Shown: piece by piece, positions 1 through 9,342 of the stretch
How positions within the stretch are numbered: position 1 is the stretch's first letter
How the letters are laid out: each line of letters begins with the position of its first letter
Source: Oscillatoriales cyanobacterium CG2_30_40_61
GTDB lineage: Bacteria; Cyanobacteriota; Cyanobacteriia; Cyanobacteriales; Microcoleaceae
NCBI GenBank assembly: GCA_001873365.1
Contig: MNYZ01000002.1
Location: 1-64,000 of the forward strand
Reading direction: 5' to 3'
DNA length: 64,000 bases
Translations under genes and position numbers: made by a program
Notes under the pieces: generated by a model
What the model saw: only the letters and a program-made list of their open reading frames with translations
Told to the model about the DNA's origin: nothing
Databases searched by the model: none

Positions 1-1
1 A

Positions 2-250
2 TTTAGAGAATTTTTATCAGAAATAAATGGTGATAAAGAACCTGATGATTTTTTAATTACTTGTATTTTATTTGCTCCTAATGCTCCGCAACAAAATCCG
101 GTTGAAGATATTTGGTTACAAGCGAAAAACTTTTTGAGGAAGTATTGGTATTTATGCAGGTCGTTTAAGATTATCAAATTTTTGTTCGAGTTTTTTACTA
201 AGGAACATAAATTTGATTTTCCCAAAATTCATCAGTATACTTATATATAG
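2..250 (+). pseudogene. IS630-family transposase, C-terminal part (truncated by window start)
   Basis: Frame 2 reads FREFLSEINGDKEPDDFLITCILFAPNAPQQNPVEDIWLQAKNFLRKYW...YI*; the APNAPQQNPVEDIW block is the C-terminal DDE-type signature of IS630 transposases. The full gene lies off the window, so intactness is unknown. Confidence 0.7.
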
Positions 251-620
251 AAAATCATTTAGGATTGCTATATAGGGTGAATAACTTAGACTTTAACTAC
301 AACTCGACAATATTCGATTTCTGAAAAACTGATATTTTTGTAGAAAATGCTGTAGTTGTATGTTTTATCCTATTTTATTAACACGCTCAAACGTTCCCTA
401 ATTAACCCAATATAACCCAATTGTAGGGGCGGGTTCAAGACAATCTTTGTTAATTAGCATAAATCTTGATAAACCCGCCCCCAACCCATGAACAATTCCC
501 AGAAACCGGGTTTCTGAATAAATATTGATGGGATACAACTAATCTCAATTAGAAACCCGGTTTCTTGATTTTTTGCCAACTGATCTTTTGCCAATTCTAA
601 ATCATAATTAATAGGTGATC

Positions 621-3600
621 TTATTGTTTTTTAGCTAGATGTTGTTTTAACACCTGTTTTAAATAAATCCCCGTATAAGATTTAGTATTTTTAGCAATAT
701 CTTCCGGGGTTCCTTCTGCAATTAATTTCCCCCCTTTATCTCCTCCTTCTGGCCCTAAATCAATTACCCAATCTGCACAACGAATCACATCTAAATTATG
801 TTCAATCACTAAAATAGAATTACCTTTATCAACTAAACGTTGCAAGACATTTAATAATTGATGCACGTCATAAAAGGATAAACCCGTTGTGGGTTCGTCA
901 ATTAAATATAACGTTTTTCCCGTGGCTCTTTTTGATAATTCCGATGCTAATTTAACCCGTTGGGCTTCCCCTCCTGATAAAGTCGGCGCAGGTTGTCCTA
1001 AACGAATATAACCCAAACCAACATCAGCTAAAGTTTGTAAACGACTCGCCGCCCTGGGGATATTTTGAAACACATCTAACGCCGTTTCTACGGGCATATT
1101 TAACACATCTGCAATCGAATATCCTTTATATTTGACCTGTAAAGTTTCCCGATTATATCTAGCTCCTTTACACACTTCACACTGGACATAAACATCGGGT
1201 AAAAAGTTCATTTCAATCACATTAACTCCCTGTCCGCCGCAGGCTTCACACCGCCCTCCTTTGACATTAAAAGAAAATTGTCCGGCTTTATAACCTCTAG
1301 CTTTAGCTTCAATGGTTTCGGTAAAAACCTCTCGAATAATATCAAAAACTCCGGTATAGGTTGCGGGGTTAGATCTGGGTGTGCGACCAATGGGAGATTG
1401 ATCAATTACAATTACTTTATCTAATACTTCTAACCCTTCTATGGCTTTTAAATCCTTGGGAAAAGGCACTTTCCGGGTGAAATGATGTTGTAAAGCCGGA
1501 TATAGTAATTCACTCATTAAAGTAGATTTTCCCGACCCGGAAACCCCGGTAATACTAACGAGTTTTCCTAACGGAATTTCGACGGTAATATTATTTAAGT
1601 TATTCCGGGTAGCATTAATTAATTTAATCCGTTTTCCATTTCCTACTCTCCTCTCTGTGGGGGTTTCAATTTGTTTTCTTCCTGATAAATAAGCACCGGT
1701 TAAGGAGCGCTCAGTTTTTAATAAAATATCTATATTTCCTTGAGCCACAATTTCGCCGCCATGTACTCCCGCCCCCGGCCCAATATCAACTAAATGATCC
1801 GCCGCCCGAATAGTTTCTTCATCATGTTCAACCACAATTAAAGTATTACCTAAATCCCGTAACTTTATTAAGGTATTTAATAGTTTGGTGTTATCCCGTT
1901 GATGTAACCCAATACTGGGTTCATCTAATACATATAAAACCCCCGTTAAACCCGCTCCAATTTGAGTTGCTAACCGAATCCGTTGGGCTTCTCCTCCTGA
2001 TAGGGTAGATGCGGTTCTAGCTAAGGTTAAATAATCTAATCCCACATCGAGTAAAAATTGCAATCTGGCTCGGATTTCCCGTAGGACTAATTCCGCTATT
2101 TTTGCTTGTCTTTCGGTTAGGTTTAAATGATTAATTCGATCTAAACAATCTCGAATAGAAACCCCCGTTAATTCATCTATTTGATATTGTCCGACTCGCA
2201 CGGCTAGGGCTTCAGGTTTTAGTCTTTTTCCTAGACAAATTTCGCAAGGTTGATCAATTAAATATTGTTCTAATTTTTGCTTTTGTAATTCGGAAGCACT
2301 ATCTTGATATTGACGTTGTAATAAAGGAATTACCCCGGCGTAGGGTCGATAATATCCTTTATTTTCTCGATAGCGAGAATCGGTTTCAATTAAAATAGGT
2401 TCCTCTGAACCATAAAGGATAATATGTTGTTGTTCTTTTGTGAGTTGATTCCAATGGGTTGTAATCTCGAAACCGAAGGCTTGACCGACACTATGTAATA
2501 TTGATAAATAATAGGAATTATCCTTATCTGACCAGGGTGCAATTGCAGTATAAACGGGTTGAGTTGGGTCGGGAATTACTAACTCCGGGGAAAAGGTTTT
2601 GAGATGTCCTAAACCATGACAACTAGGACAAGCGCCAAAAGGAGAATTAAAGGAAAATAACCGAGGAGACAGTTCTTCCATCACCGCCCCGTGTTCTGGA
2701 CAGGCGAAGTTTTCGGAAAATACTAATTGTAAAGATTCTACCCCTTTACCCTGGGTCTGTTCAAAATTATCCGGTTCTAAATTATTGCTATTTTCTGGAT
2801 CTTTTTGGTTTTCAGAGCTTGCCTGTTTTGATGTTATTGGTGTATCATTAGTATTAGATGTGTCATCTAATATTTTTATAATTGCGATTCCATTAGATTG
2901 TTTTAAACAGGTGGTTAAGGAATCGGCGAGACGTTCTTGTAGTCCGGGCTTTTTAATTAAGCGGTCAATAACAATTTCAATATTATGGGTATGGTTTTTA
3001 TCTAATTCAATATTTTCTGATAGTTCCAAAACCTCATTATTCACCCTAACGCGCACAAATCCTTGGGAGGCTAAACTCGATAATAGCTTGCGGTGGGTTC
3101 CCTTTTTTCCCCTAACAACCGGAGCTAGAATCATAAATTTTGTCCGGTCTGGAAGTTCCATGATCCGATCGCACATTTCATCAATAGTTTGGGGCGCAAT
3201 ATTGCGATCGCACATCGGACAATGGGGCTGTCCCGCACGACCAAATAGCAACCGCAAATAATCATAAATCTCCGTCACCGTCCCCACCGTAGACCGGGGG
3301 TTATGGGAGGTGGATTTTTGGTCAATAGAAATGGCGGGACTCAAGCCATCGATCGCATCCACATCGGGTTTATCCAGTTGTCCCAGGAATTGGCGGGCGT
3401 AGGCGCTCAGGGACTCCACATAGCGGCGCTGACCTTCGGCGAAGATGGTATCAAAGGCGAGGGACGATTTCCCAGAGCCGGAAACCCCCGTAAAAACGAT
3501 AAGGCGATCGCGAGGTAACTCCAAATCAACATTTTTCAGGTTATGTTGTTTCGCCCCCCGAATGCGGATGGTGTTGGGGGTGTTGTTGGGATAGGGTAGG

Positions 3601-3626
3601 GGGTCAGAGAGTAATTTTGAGTTCAC
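621..3626 (-). CDS. uvrA: Excinuclease ABC subunit UvrA
   Basis: 1001-aa ORF; IRIRGAKQHNLKNVDLELPRDRLIVFTGVSGSGKSSLAFDTIFAEGQRRYVESLSAYARQFL plus two ABC signatures (TLSGGEAQRIRLA, TLSGGEAQRVKLA) and CxxC zinc motifs. Confidence 0.98.
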   Translation of the reverse strand: MNSKLLSDPLPYPNNTPNTIRIRGAKQHNLKNVDLELPRDRLIVFTGVSGSGKSSLAFDTIFAEGQRRYVESLSAYARQFLGQLDKPDVDAIDGLSPAISIDQKSTSHNPRSTVGTVTEIYDYLRLLFGRAGQPHCPMCDRNIAPQTIDEMCDRIMELPDRTKFMILAPVVRGKKGTHRKLLSSLASQGFVRVRVNNEVLELSENIELDKNHTHNIEIVIDRLIKKPGLQERLADSLTTCLKQSNGIAIIKILDDTSNTNDTPITSKQASSENQKDPENSNNLEPDNFEQTQGKGVESLQLVFSENFACPEHGAVMEELSPRLFSFNSPFGACPSCHGLGHLKTFSPELVIPDPTQPVYTAIAPWSDKDNSYYLSILHSVGQAFGFEITTHWNQLTKEQQHIILYGSEEPILIETDSRYRENKGYYRPYAGVIPLLQRQYQDSASELQKQKLEQYLIDQPCEICLGKRLKPEALAVRVGQYQIDELTGVSIRDCLDRINHLNLTERQAKIAELVLREIRARLQFLLDVGLDYLTLARTASTLSGGEAQRIRLATQIGAGLTGVLYVLDEPSIGLHQRDNTKLLNTLIKLRDLGNTLIVVEHDEETIRAADHLVDIGPGAGVHGGEIVAQGNIDILLKTERSLTGAYLSGRKQIETPTERRVGNGKRIKLINATRNNLNNITVEIPLGKLVSITGVSGSGKSTLMSELLYPALQHHFTRKVPFPKDLKAIEGLEVLDKVIVIDQSPIGRTPRSNPATYTGVFDIIREVFTETIEAKARGYKAGQFSFNVKGGRCEACGGQGVNVIEMNFLPDVYVQCEVCKGARYNRETLQVKYKGYSIADVLNMPVETALDVFQNIPRAASRLQTLADVGLGYIRLGQPAPTLSGGEAQRVKLASELSKRATGKTLYLIDEPTTGLSFYDVHQLLNVLQRLVDKGNSILVIEHNLDVIRCADWVIDLGPEGGDKGGKLIAEGTPEDIAKNTKSYTGIYLKQVLKQHLAKKQ

Positions 3627-3782
3627 TACATTTCGAGTGGTACAGTCCTTAATTATCTTAGCGTTATCGTAGATTTAGTGAATACGGGAATTTTGGGTTA
3701 TGTTCAATAATTGAAGATTTGGTGAAATTGTGTTATCATAAAATATGACAAATTTGGAATAAATGAGGACTAATGCTAAGAC

Positions 3783-4163
3783 GTGACAGAAGAATGGCAA
3801 ATCGAGTTTTACATTGAGTCTGATGGAACTGCACCTGTTCAAGAGTTTATCAAAGATCCGTCATTGACACCAGGGGAACTGAAGCAATTACAACTGCGCC
3901 TAAAATTGTTGAGGAGTTATGGATTAAGATTATTAAGAGAAAGATCTGATATTTTAGATAAAATTGTAACGGAAACAAATTTGTATGAATTACGATTAGA
4001 TAATACACCAAATAATCCGCGAATTTTTCTTTGTGCTTTTGTTGGAAGGCGTTTTGTCCTATTACATGGGTTTAAAAAGAAAAGTCGCAAAACACCTAAA
4101 GCGGAAATTAGTATTGCGGTTAGACGACGCGATCGCATCATTCGACAACAGGAGGAAAATTAA
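3783..4163 (+). CDS. HigB/RelE-superfamily (phage Gp49-like) toxin
   Basis: WQIEFYIESDGTAPVQEFIKD...LYELRLDNTPNNPRIFLCAFVGRRFVLLHGFKKKSRKTP..EI pattern; GTG start; immediately followed by an XRE antitoxin. Confidence 0.85.
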   Translation: MTEEWQIEFYIESDGTAPVQEFIKDPSLTPGELKQLQLRLKLLRSYGLRLLRERSDILDKIVTETNLYELRLDNTPNNPRIFLCAFVGRRFVLLHGFKKKSRKTPKAEISIAVRRRDRIIRQQEEN

Positions 4164-4615
4164 TGACAGAAACGAATACTCAAGATGTTCTCGCTTTTCT
4201 TGATAAAATTATTCCTGATACCCCAGAAATGCAATTGATAGAAAGACAGGAATTATTTAGATTAACCTTAACTCAAGTGATGCGAAATTTGCGAAAAAAA
4301 TTAGGTTTAACCCAAGCGGAATTAGCTGAAAAAATGGGAGTAGGTCAAAGTTGGGTTTCTAAGTTAGAAAGTGCTAATAATGATCATGCTTTTGAATCGG
4401 TTTTAGCTTATTTAGATGCTTTGGGTGCAGATTTCGAGGTAACGATTTTACTCAAGGGTAAAAAAGTAGCAGTTATTCCAGCGTTGTTGAGAATGACACC
4501 AGAAGAATTTGAAGCATCACTATCAACAGTCTTAGATGTTTCTGAAGAATTAGAAAACAATCATCAAGATATAAATAAAATACCCCTAAACAGAATAAAA
4601 TTACCTGTAGGTTGA
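4163..4615 (+). CDS. XRE-family HTH antitoxin (HigA-like)
   Basis: HTH LGLTQAELAEKMGVGQSWVSKLESANND; starts at the toxin stop codon. Confidence 0.85.
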   Translation: MTETNTQDVLAFLDKIIPDTPEMQLIERQELFRLTLTQVMRNLRKKLGLTQAELAEKMGVGQSWVSKLESANNDHAFESVLAYLDALGADFEVTILLKGKKVAVIPALLRMTPEEFEASLSTVLDVSEELENNHQDINKIPLNRIKLPVG

Positions 4616-4624
4616 ACTCACTAT

Positions 4625-4966
4625 ATGACCGAGATCAAGATTAATAGTGCAATGGATGAAGAAAAAAAGAAACGCTTAGAAGCTAAAGGTTGGAAAGTTG
4701 GAACTGTTGCTGAATTTTTAAAACTCACACCGGAAGAAGTGTTATTAGTTGAAATTAAATTAGTATTAAGTCGTAGTTTAAAAGCACGTCGTCAAAATTT
4801 GATGACACAATCAGAGTTAGCTGAAAAAATTCATTCTAGTCAACCGCGTATTGCTAAAGCAGAAAATGGGGATAGTTCGGTTTCTATTGAGTTGTTAATT
4901 AAGGCTATTTTAGCTACAGGTGCTACCCCTCAAGAGATCGGAGATTTAATTTCTAGTATAGGGTAG
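4625..4966 (+). CDS. Second XRE-family HTH protein
   Basis: RRQNLMTQSELAEKIHSSQPRIAKAENGDSSVSIELLIKAILATGAT HTH; 9 bp after the previous ORF, probable operon. Confidence 0.8.
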   Translation: MTEIKINSAMDEEKKKRLEAKGWKVGTVAEFLKLTPEEVLLVEIKLVLSRSLKARRQNLMTQSELAEKIHSSQPRIAKAENGDSSVSIELLIKAILATGATPQEIGDLISSIG

Positions 4967-5134
4967 TTCGCCTCTATCGGCTCGTAGTCCATCGCATCAT
5001 TCAACAACAGGAGAGAAATTAATGATAGATTAGACAATTCATAAAGTGTCATGTTATACTAGATTCAGCTATAGCAGTATGGTAAGTTAACAACAGTTAA
5101 TTAAATGCAGAACAATCAAAAATAGGAGATCATT

Positions 5135-5536
5135 GTGATGTTACGGAAAATGACAATTCTATTATTGGCAGGTGTAATTGCGTTTTTAGGTATCGTGGCG
5201 AATATCAAGCCTGTCTATGCCTCTCCATTTGATGATCTTGCTAATGCAGGATCATCAGTGATCACTACAATTGGTGAAACAACTAAACAAGCCATTAACT
5301 CAGCTACAAGATGTTACCAAAATACTCCAGATAATGCCATCGAAGAAATTAGTTGTAATGTTGCTAAAACGTTTGCAACAGGAGGTATAGTTGTCGGGAC
5401 TTGCTATCTCGTTGATGGAGCAGTCTCTATTGCTTTTCCCCCTGCTATCGCATTTGAAGCCGTGTGTGGCTACTTGGGTATGGGTCAAGGTATAAAAGGA
5501 GCCTTGAATGAAGGTCTACAAGTCATTCACCCTTAA
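5135..5536 (+). CDS. Small secreted protein of unknown function
   Basis: N-terminal signal peptide (MTILLLAGVIAFLGIVANIKPVYAS); hydrophobic, cysteine-containing mature part. Confidence 0.6.
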   Translation: MMLRKMTILLLAGVIAFLGIVANIKPVYASPFDDLANAGSSVITTIGETTKQAINSATRCYQNTPDNAIEEISCNVAKTFATGGIVVGTCYLVDGAVSIAFPPAIAFEAVCGYLGMGQGIKGALNEGLQVIHP

Positions 5537-5582
5537 GTTTTATATCAACACTCATTAATCATTAAATTGATCGGCGATTTTG

Positions 5583-5690
5583 CCTTGTTCCCAGGTTCTA
5601 CCTGGGAATATTTTATCAGAGGCTCCGCCTCTTGTTAAAGGTTCTGAGCCACCCTAATATCATTTCTAGGTAGAACCTAGAAACGAGGGG
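5583..5690. repeat. Composite palindromic repeat element
   Basis: TTCCCAGGT-TCT-ACCTGGGAA (5588-5608), AGAGGC-TCC-GCCTCT (5618-5632), TTTCTAGGT-AGA-ACCTAGAAA (5663-5683). Confidence 0.75.
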
Positions 5691-5747
5691 AGGAGGGAAG
5701 TTTTAGGAGGCGATCGCTCATCATATATATTTAGCTTTCAGAATTTT

Positions 5748-6098
5748 TCACCTCTCATTCTCTTCTTCTAAGATTTTACCTATTGTTTCTTGTGCAGCGT
5801 GTCGGATATGAAGAATACGAATGATTGAACTTTCTTGATTTTCAAGAATTGTAAATAGAATACGGTACGAATTTCGTCCCTTCCCATACAGAAATTGACG
5901 AATCTCTTGACTAACATATTCATTTTCTCTAGCTAAAGGACAACGTTTTGGCATTTGCAAAAGGGATTCAATAGATTTTAAGAGTCCTTGATACCATTGT
6001 CTTGCCTTTTCTGGGGATGTAACTTGAGACATCCAGAGAAACGCTTGATCGGCTTCTGCTTCTGCCACACTTGAAATTTCAATGCGATATTTCATCAA
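5748..6098 (-). CDS. RelE/ParE-family toxin
   Basis: YRIEISSVAEAEADQAFLWMSQVTSPEKARQWYQGLLKSIESLLQMPKRCPLA...YRILFTILENQESSIIRILHIRHAAQ pattern; coupled to upstream antitoxin. Confidence 0.85.
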   Translation of the reverse strand: MMKYRIEISSVAEAEADQAFLWMSQVTSPEKARQWYQGLLKSIESLLQMPKRCPLARENEYVSQEIRQFLYGKGRNSYRILFTILENQESSIIRILHIRHAAQETIGKILEEENER

Positions 6099-6346
6099 TC
6101 AATAGGTAGATTATATTTACGACGTTGTTCTTCAGCAAATTGCTCAAAATCTCTAAACCGTCCCTGTTCAAAATCTTCTAACCCTCGTTTAATGCCCTCA
6201 ATCGCTGCTTCTGTATCATCCGTTTCCCATGTTAAGATTTGATTGAGAAGTTCAGTGACAACATAATTAATATCCTGTCCTTGCTTGGTGGCTTTTTCTC
6301 GTAGTTTTGCTTCGAGTTCGGGAGTCAGTGTTACAACAATTGACAT
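6095..6346 (-). CDS. Antitoxin, RHH-like
   Basis: VTLTPELEAKLREKATKQGQDINYVVTELLNQ; stop codon overlaps the toxin ATG (TGATGA). Confidence 0.8.
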   Translation of the reverse strand: MSIVVTLTPELEAKLREKATKQGQDINYVVTELLNQILTWETDDTEAAIEGIKRGLEDFEQGRFRDFEQFAEEQRRKYNLPID

Positions 6347-6433
6347 AAATATTTTTTGAGTGTTGTTAACCTTTACAGGGTATTATAGCAAGAAATAAGA
6401 GCGATCGCTATTTTAAACTGTTCTGGCTTTCTT

Positions 6434-6862
6434 TTATTCGGGTAAAAATTCCAGGGATAAAATCTCTGCTAAGGTATAGGGACAAATTTCGGGAAATAAA
6501 GATAACCCGGTTTCTCTTTCCGCGCTCAAAGTTGCTAAAGGATAAACATCTTCTATTGCTTCAGTCAAGTTAGGTTGAAGACTAGGGTTTTTTTGCAGAA
6601 GTTTTTCTAAACGTAGACGCTGTTCTTTGATGGTTAATTGCCAACTGCGAGAGCGTAAGTTAGGCTGAAATTGCCATTTTAAGAGGTGCATAATTAAGAG
6701 TTCTAATCTACTTTCTAATTGTCGTTTTTCCGAGCGTCCCATATCTTCTATTTCTTCAGCAATATTTTGCCAATCAATTTGATGAAGTTGTCCGGTTTTT
6801 AATAGCTGTGATTGTTCCTGTGTCCAAGCATAAAAGTCTTGTTCATGGGTAGTTAAATTCAT
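6434..6862 (-). CDS. DUF29 family protein
   Basis: YAWTQEQSQLLKTGQLHQIDWQNIAEEIEDMGRSEKRQLESRLELLIMHLLKWQFQP is the DUF29 pattern. Confidence 0.9.
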   Translation of the reverse strand: MNLTTHEQDFYAWTQEQSQLLKTGQLHQIDWQNIAEEIEDMGRSEKRQLESRLELLIMHLLKWQFQPNLRSRSWQLTIKEQRLRLEKLLQKNPSLQPNLTEAIEDVYPLATLSAERETGLSLFPEICPYTLAEILSLEFLPE

Positions 6863-6967
6863 GGGTTCTCCTGTAATTAAAGGCGATCGCTATTATTATA
6901 AATCAGGGTAAAAGTTGAGATTAAATCAAACTTAAACCCCAATTCAGAGTAATTTTTAACTAATTTC

Positions 6968-9118
6968 TCACAATTTCATGGTTAAACTAATCCGTTTTAA
7001 CTTCTCATTAATTTCCATAACTCGCACTTTAACAACTTGTCCCACTTTAACAAATTTATTCGGATCATCGACAAATTGATCGGCGAGTTGGGAAATATGA
7101 ACTAACCCATCTTGATGGACTCCAATATCAACAAATGCCCCAAAAGCCACCACATTCGTTACACTTCCTTCTAATTCCATTCCTATTTTTAAATCGGTTA
7201 TTTCTTTAATTCCCTCTTTAAAAGTGGCATATTTAAACTCCGCCCGGGGATCTCGTCCAGGTTTTTCAAGTTCACTAATAATGTCTTTTAAGGTGGGAAT
7301 ACCGATGGTATCGGTAACATATTTATCCAGTTTAACGGATTTAATTTTATCCTTAAATTGACTAATATTATTTAAGGTGACACCCACATCCTTCGCCATA
7401 ATTTCCACAACCCCATAACTTTCGGGGTGTACTGCGGTATTATCTAAAGGATTAACACCCCCTCGAATCCTTAAAAATCCCGCCGCCTGTTGAAAGGCTT
7501 TTGGGCCTAATTTAGCGACTTTTAACAGTTCTTTTCGGGTTTTAAATGCTCCATTTTCATTCCGATAATTGACAATATTCTGAGCAACTGTTGGAGTAAT
7601 TCCTGATACAAAAGTCAATAATTCTTTAGAGGCGGTGTTTAATTCCACTCCCACATAGTTAACACAACTTTCCACAGTATCATCAAGTTTTTTCTTTAAT
7701 AATTTCTGATCCACATCGTGTTGATATTGTCCGACACCAATAGATTTGGGATCAATTTTAACTAATTCTGCTAGGGGATCTTGTAACCGTCGTCCGATAC
7801 TAATTGCACCCCGCACCGTTAAGTCTAAATCGGGAAATTCTTCCCGCGCCACATCACTAGCAGAATAAATTGATGCACCGGATTCATTCACCATCACTTT
7901 TATCGGTTTTCGCTCTAATTTAGCGATAATTTCTGTTATAAATTCATCGGTTTCTCGTCCGGCGGTGCCATTTCCGATCGCGATTAATTCGATTTTATAT
8001 TTATCAATTAATTGTTTAACTTTTTTTGCCGCATCTTGACGTTGACCCTCCGCCTGATGGGGGAAAATCGTATGATATTCGCAGAATTTTCCGGTTTCTG
8101 ATAATACTGAAACTTTGCACCCAGTTCTAAAACCTGGGTCAATGGCTAAGGTGGGTTTCATTCCCGCCGGGGAGGCGAGTAATAATTCTCTTAAATTTGA
8201 TTCAAAGGTTTTAATTGATTCTAAATCGGCGTAGGTTTTGCGATCGCTTCTTACCTCACTAATTAAAGATGTTTTCATTAACCGATTAAAGGCATCTTTC
8301 AACATCAGTTGATAGAATTTTCTAATTATCGGATTTTTAGTTTTAATTTCCTGGGATTCTAAATAAGATAGAACAAAATCTTGATCAAATTCAATCTCAA
8401 CTTTTAATATTCCTTCGGTTTCTCCCCGCAATAATGCTAACAAATTATGGGGTTTAATATCCTGTACATTTTCTCGATATTGGCGGTACATTTCAAATTT
8501 AGTTGTCCCTTCGGGATAGTCTTCTTTGACCTGAGAAACAAACACCCCTCGATTCATTAAATATTCCCTTAAATACGCCCGTAAATTAGCTTTTTCGGAC
8601 ACCATTTCTGCTAAAATATCAGAGGCTCCATTTAGGGCATTTTCAACGGTTTTAACGCCTTTTTCTTCGGAAATATATTTCTGAGCTTCCGTTTCTAAAT
8701 CAAAGCTGGGGGAATTGGGTTGATTAAAATTAGCAATAAATTGAGCTAAGGTTTCTAATCCTTTTTCTCTAGCAACCGTAGCGCGAGTTCGTCGTTTGGC
8801 TTTATAGGGTAAATATAAATCTTCTAATTCGGTTTTTTGTAAACAATTTTCTATTTTTTCTCGCAGTTCATCGGTGAGTTTATCCTGGGATGCGATCGCT
8901 TCTAAAATACTTTTTTTTCGGTCTTCCAATTCCGTTAAATAGGTATAACGTTCCGAGAGATCCCGCAATTGAATTTCATCCAAAGAACCTGTGACTTCTT
9001 TGCGATATCGCGCTACAAAAGGGATAGTTGCCCCCTCAGAAAACAGTTGTAGGGCGTTTTCTACTTGGAAGGGTTTAAGAGATAGTTCTTGAGCTAGAAT
9101 TTGAGGAATATTCGACAT
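6968..9118 (-). CDS. tex: Tex-family transcription accessory protein (S1 RNA-binding)
   Basis: Full-length Tex: RYRKEVTGSLDEIQLRDL, LAIDPGFRTGCKVSVLSETGKF, HhH region, C-terminal S1 domain. Confidence 0.95.
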   Translation of the reverse strand: MSNIPQILAQELSLKPFQVENALQLFSEGATIPFVARYRKEVTGSLDEIQLRDLSERYTYLTELEDRKKSILEAIASQDKLTDELREKIENCLQKTELEDLYLPYKAKRRTRATVAREKGLETLAQFIANFNQPNSPSFDLETEAQKYISEEKGVKTVENALNGASDILAEMVSEKANLRAYLREYLMNRGVFVSQVKEDYPEGTTKFEMYRQYRENVQDIKPHNLLALLRGETEGILKVEIEFDQDFVLSYLESQEIKTKNPIIRKFYQLMLKDAFNRLMKTSLISEVRSDRKTYADLESIKTFESNLRELLLASPAGMKPTLAIDPGFRTGCKVSVLSETGKFCEYHTIFPHQAEGQRQDAAKKVKQLIDKYKIELIAIGNGTAGRETDEFITEIIAKLERKPIKVMVNESGASIYSASDVAREEFPDLDLTVRGAISIGRRLQDPLAELVKIDPKSIGVGQYQHDVDQKLLKKKLDDTVESCVNYVGVELNTASKELLTFVSGITPTVAQNIVNYRNENGAFKTRKELLKVAKLGPKAFQQAAGFLRIRGGVNPLDNTAVHPESYGVVEIMAKDVGVTLNNISQFKDKIKSVKLDKYVTDTIGIPTLKDIISELEKPGRDPRAEFKYATFKEGIKEITDLKIGMELEGSVTNVVAFGAFVDIGVHQDGLVHISQLADQFVDDPNKFVKVGQVVKVRVMEINEKLKRISLTMKL

Positions 9119-9203
9119 GAGAAGCGAAATTAAATTAAGTTTTGTCTATTCTTGATTATATCATATCTAATTCAATTATGTAAAATCTTCTGGTTGTTTA
9201 TTA

Positions 9204-9220
9204 ATATAGCAATCCTAAAT
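9204..9220. repeat. Solo IS630-type terminal-repeat-like sequence
   Basis: ATATAGCAATCCTAAAT is the exact reverse complement of 257-273, seven bp after the IS630 transposase stop. Confidence 0.5.
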
Positions 9221-9270
9221 AAGTTGTAAGATTTTAATACTGATATGAAACAGCCAGAAGTATTATTTCT

Positions 9271-9298
9271 GTTCCCTGTTCCCTGTTCCCTGTTCCCT
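9271..9298. repeat. STRR heptamer (gttccct)4
   Basis: Four tandem gttccct units. Confidence 0.9.
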
Positions 9299-9342
9299 TT
9301 TGTGTTATAATTAACAGACTTTTCAACAAAAGGGCTAATAGG

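Noticed and set aside
2785-3261. 158-aa plus-strand ORF opposite uvrA
   Set aside because: Antisense to a strongly supported conserved gene; composition is a frame shadow with no recognisable domain.
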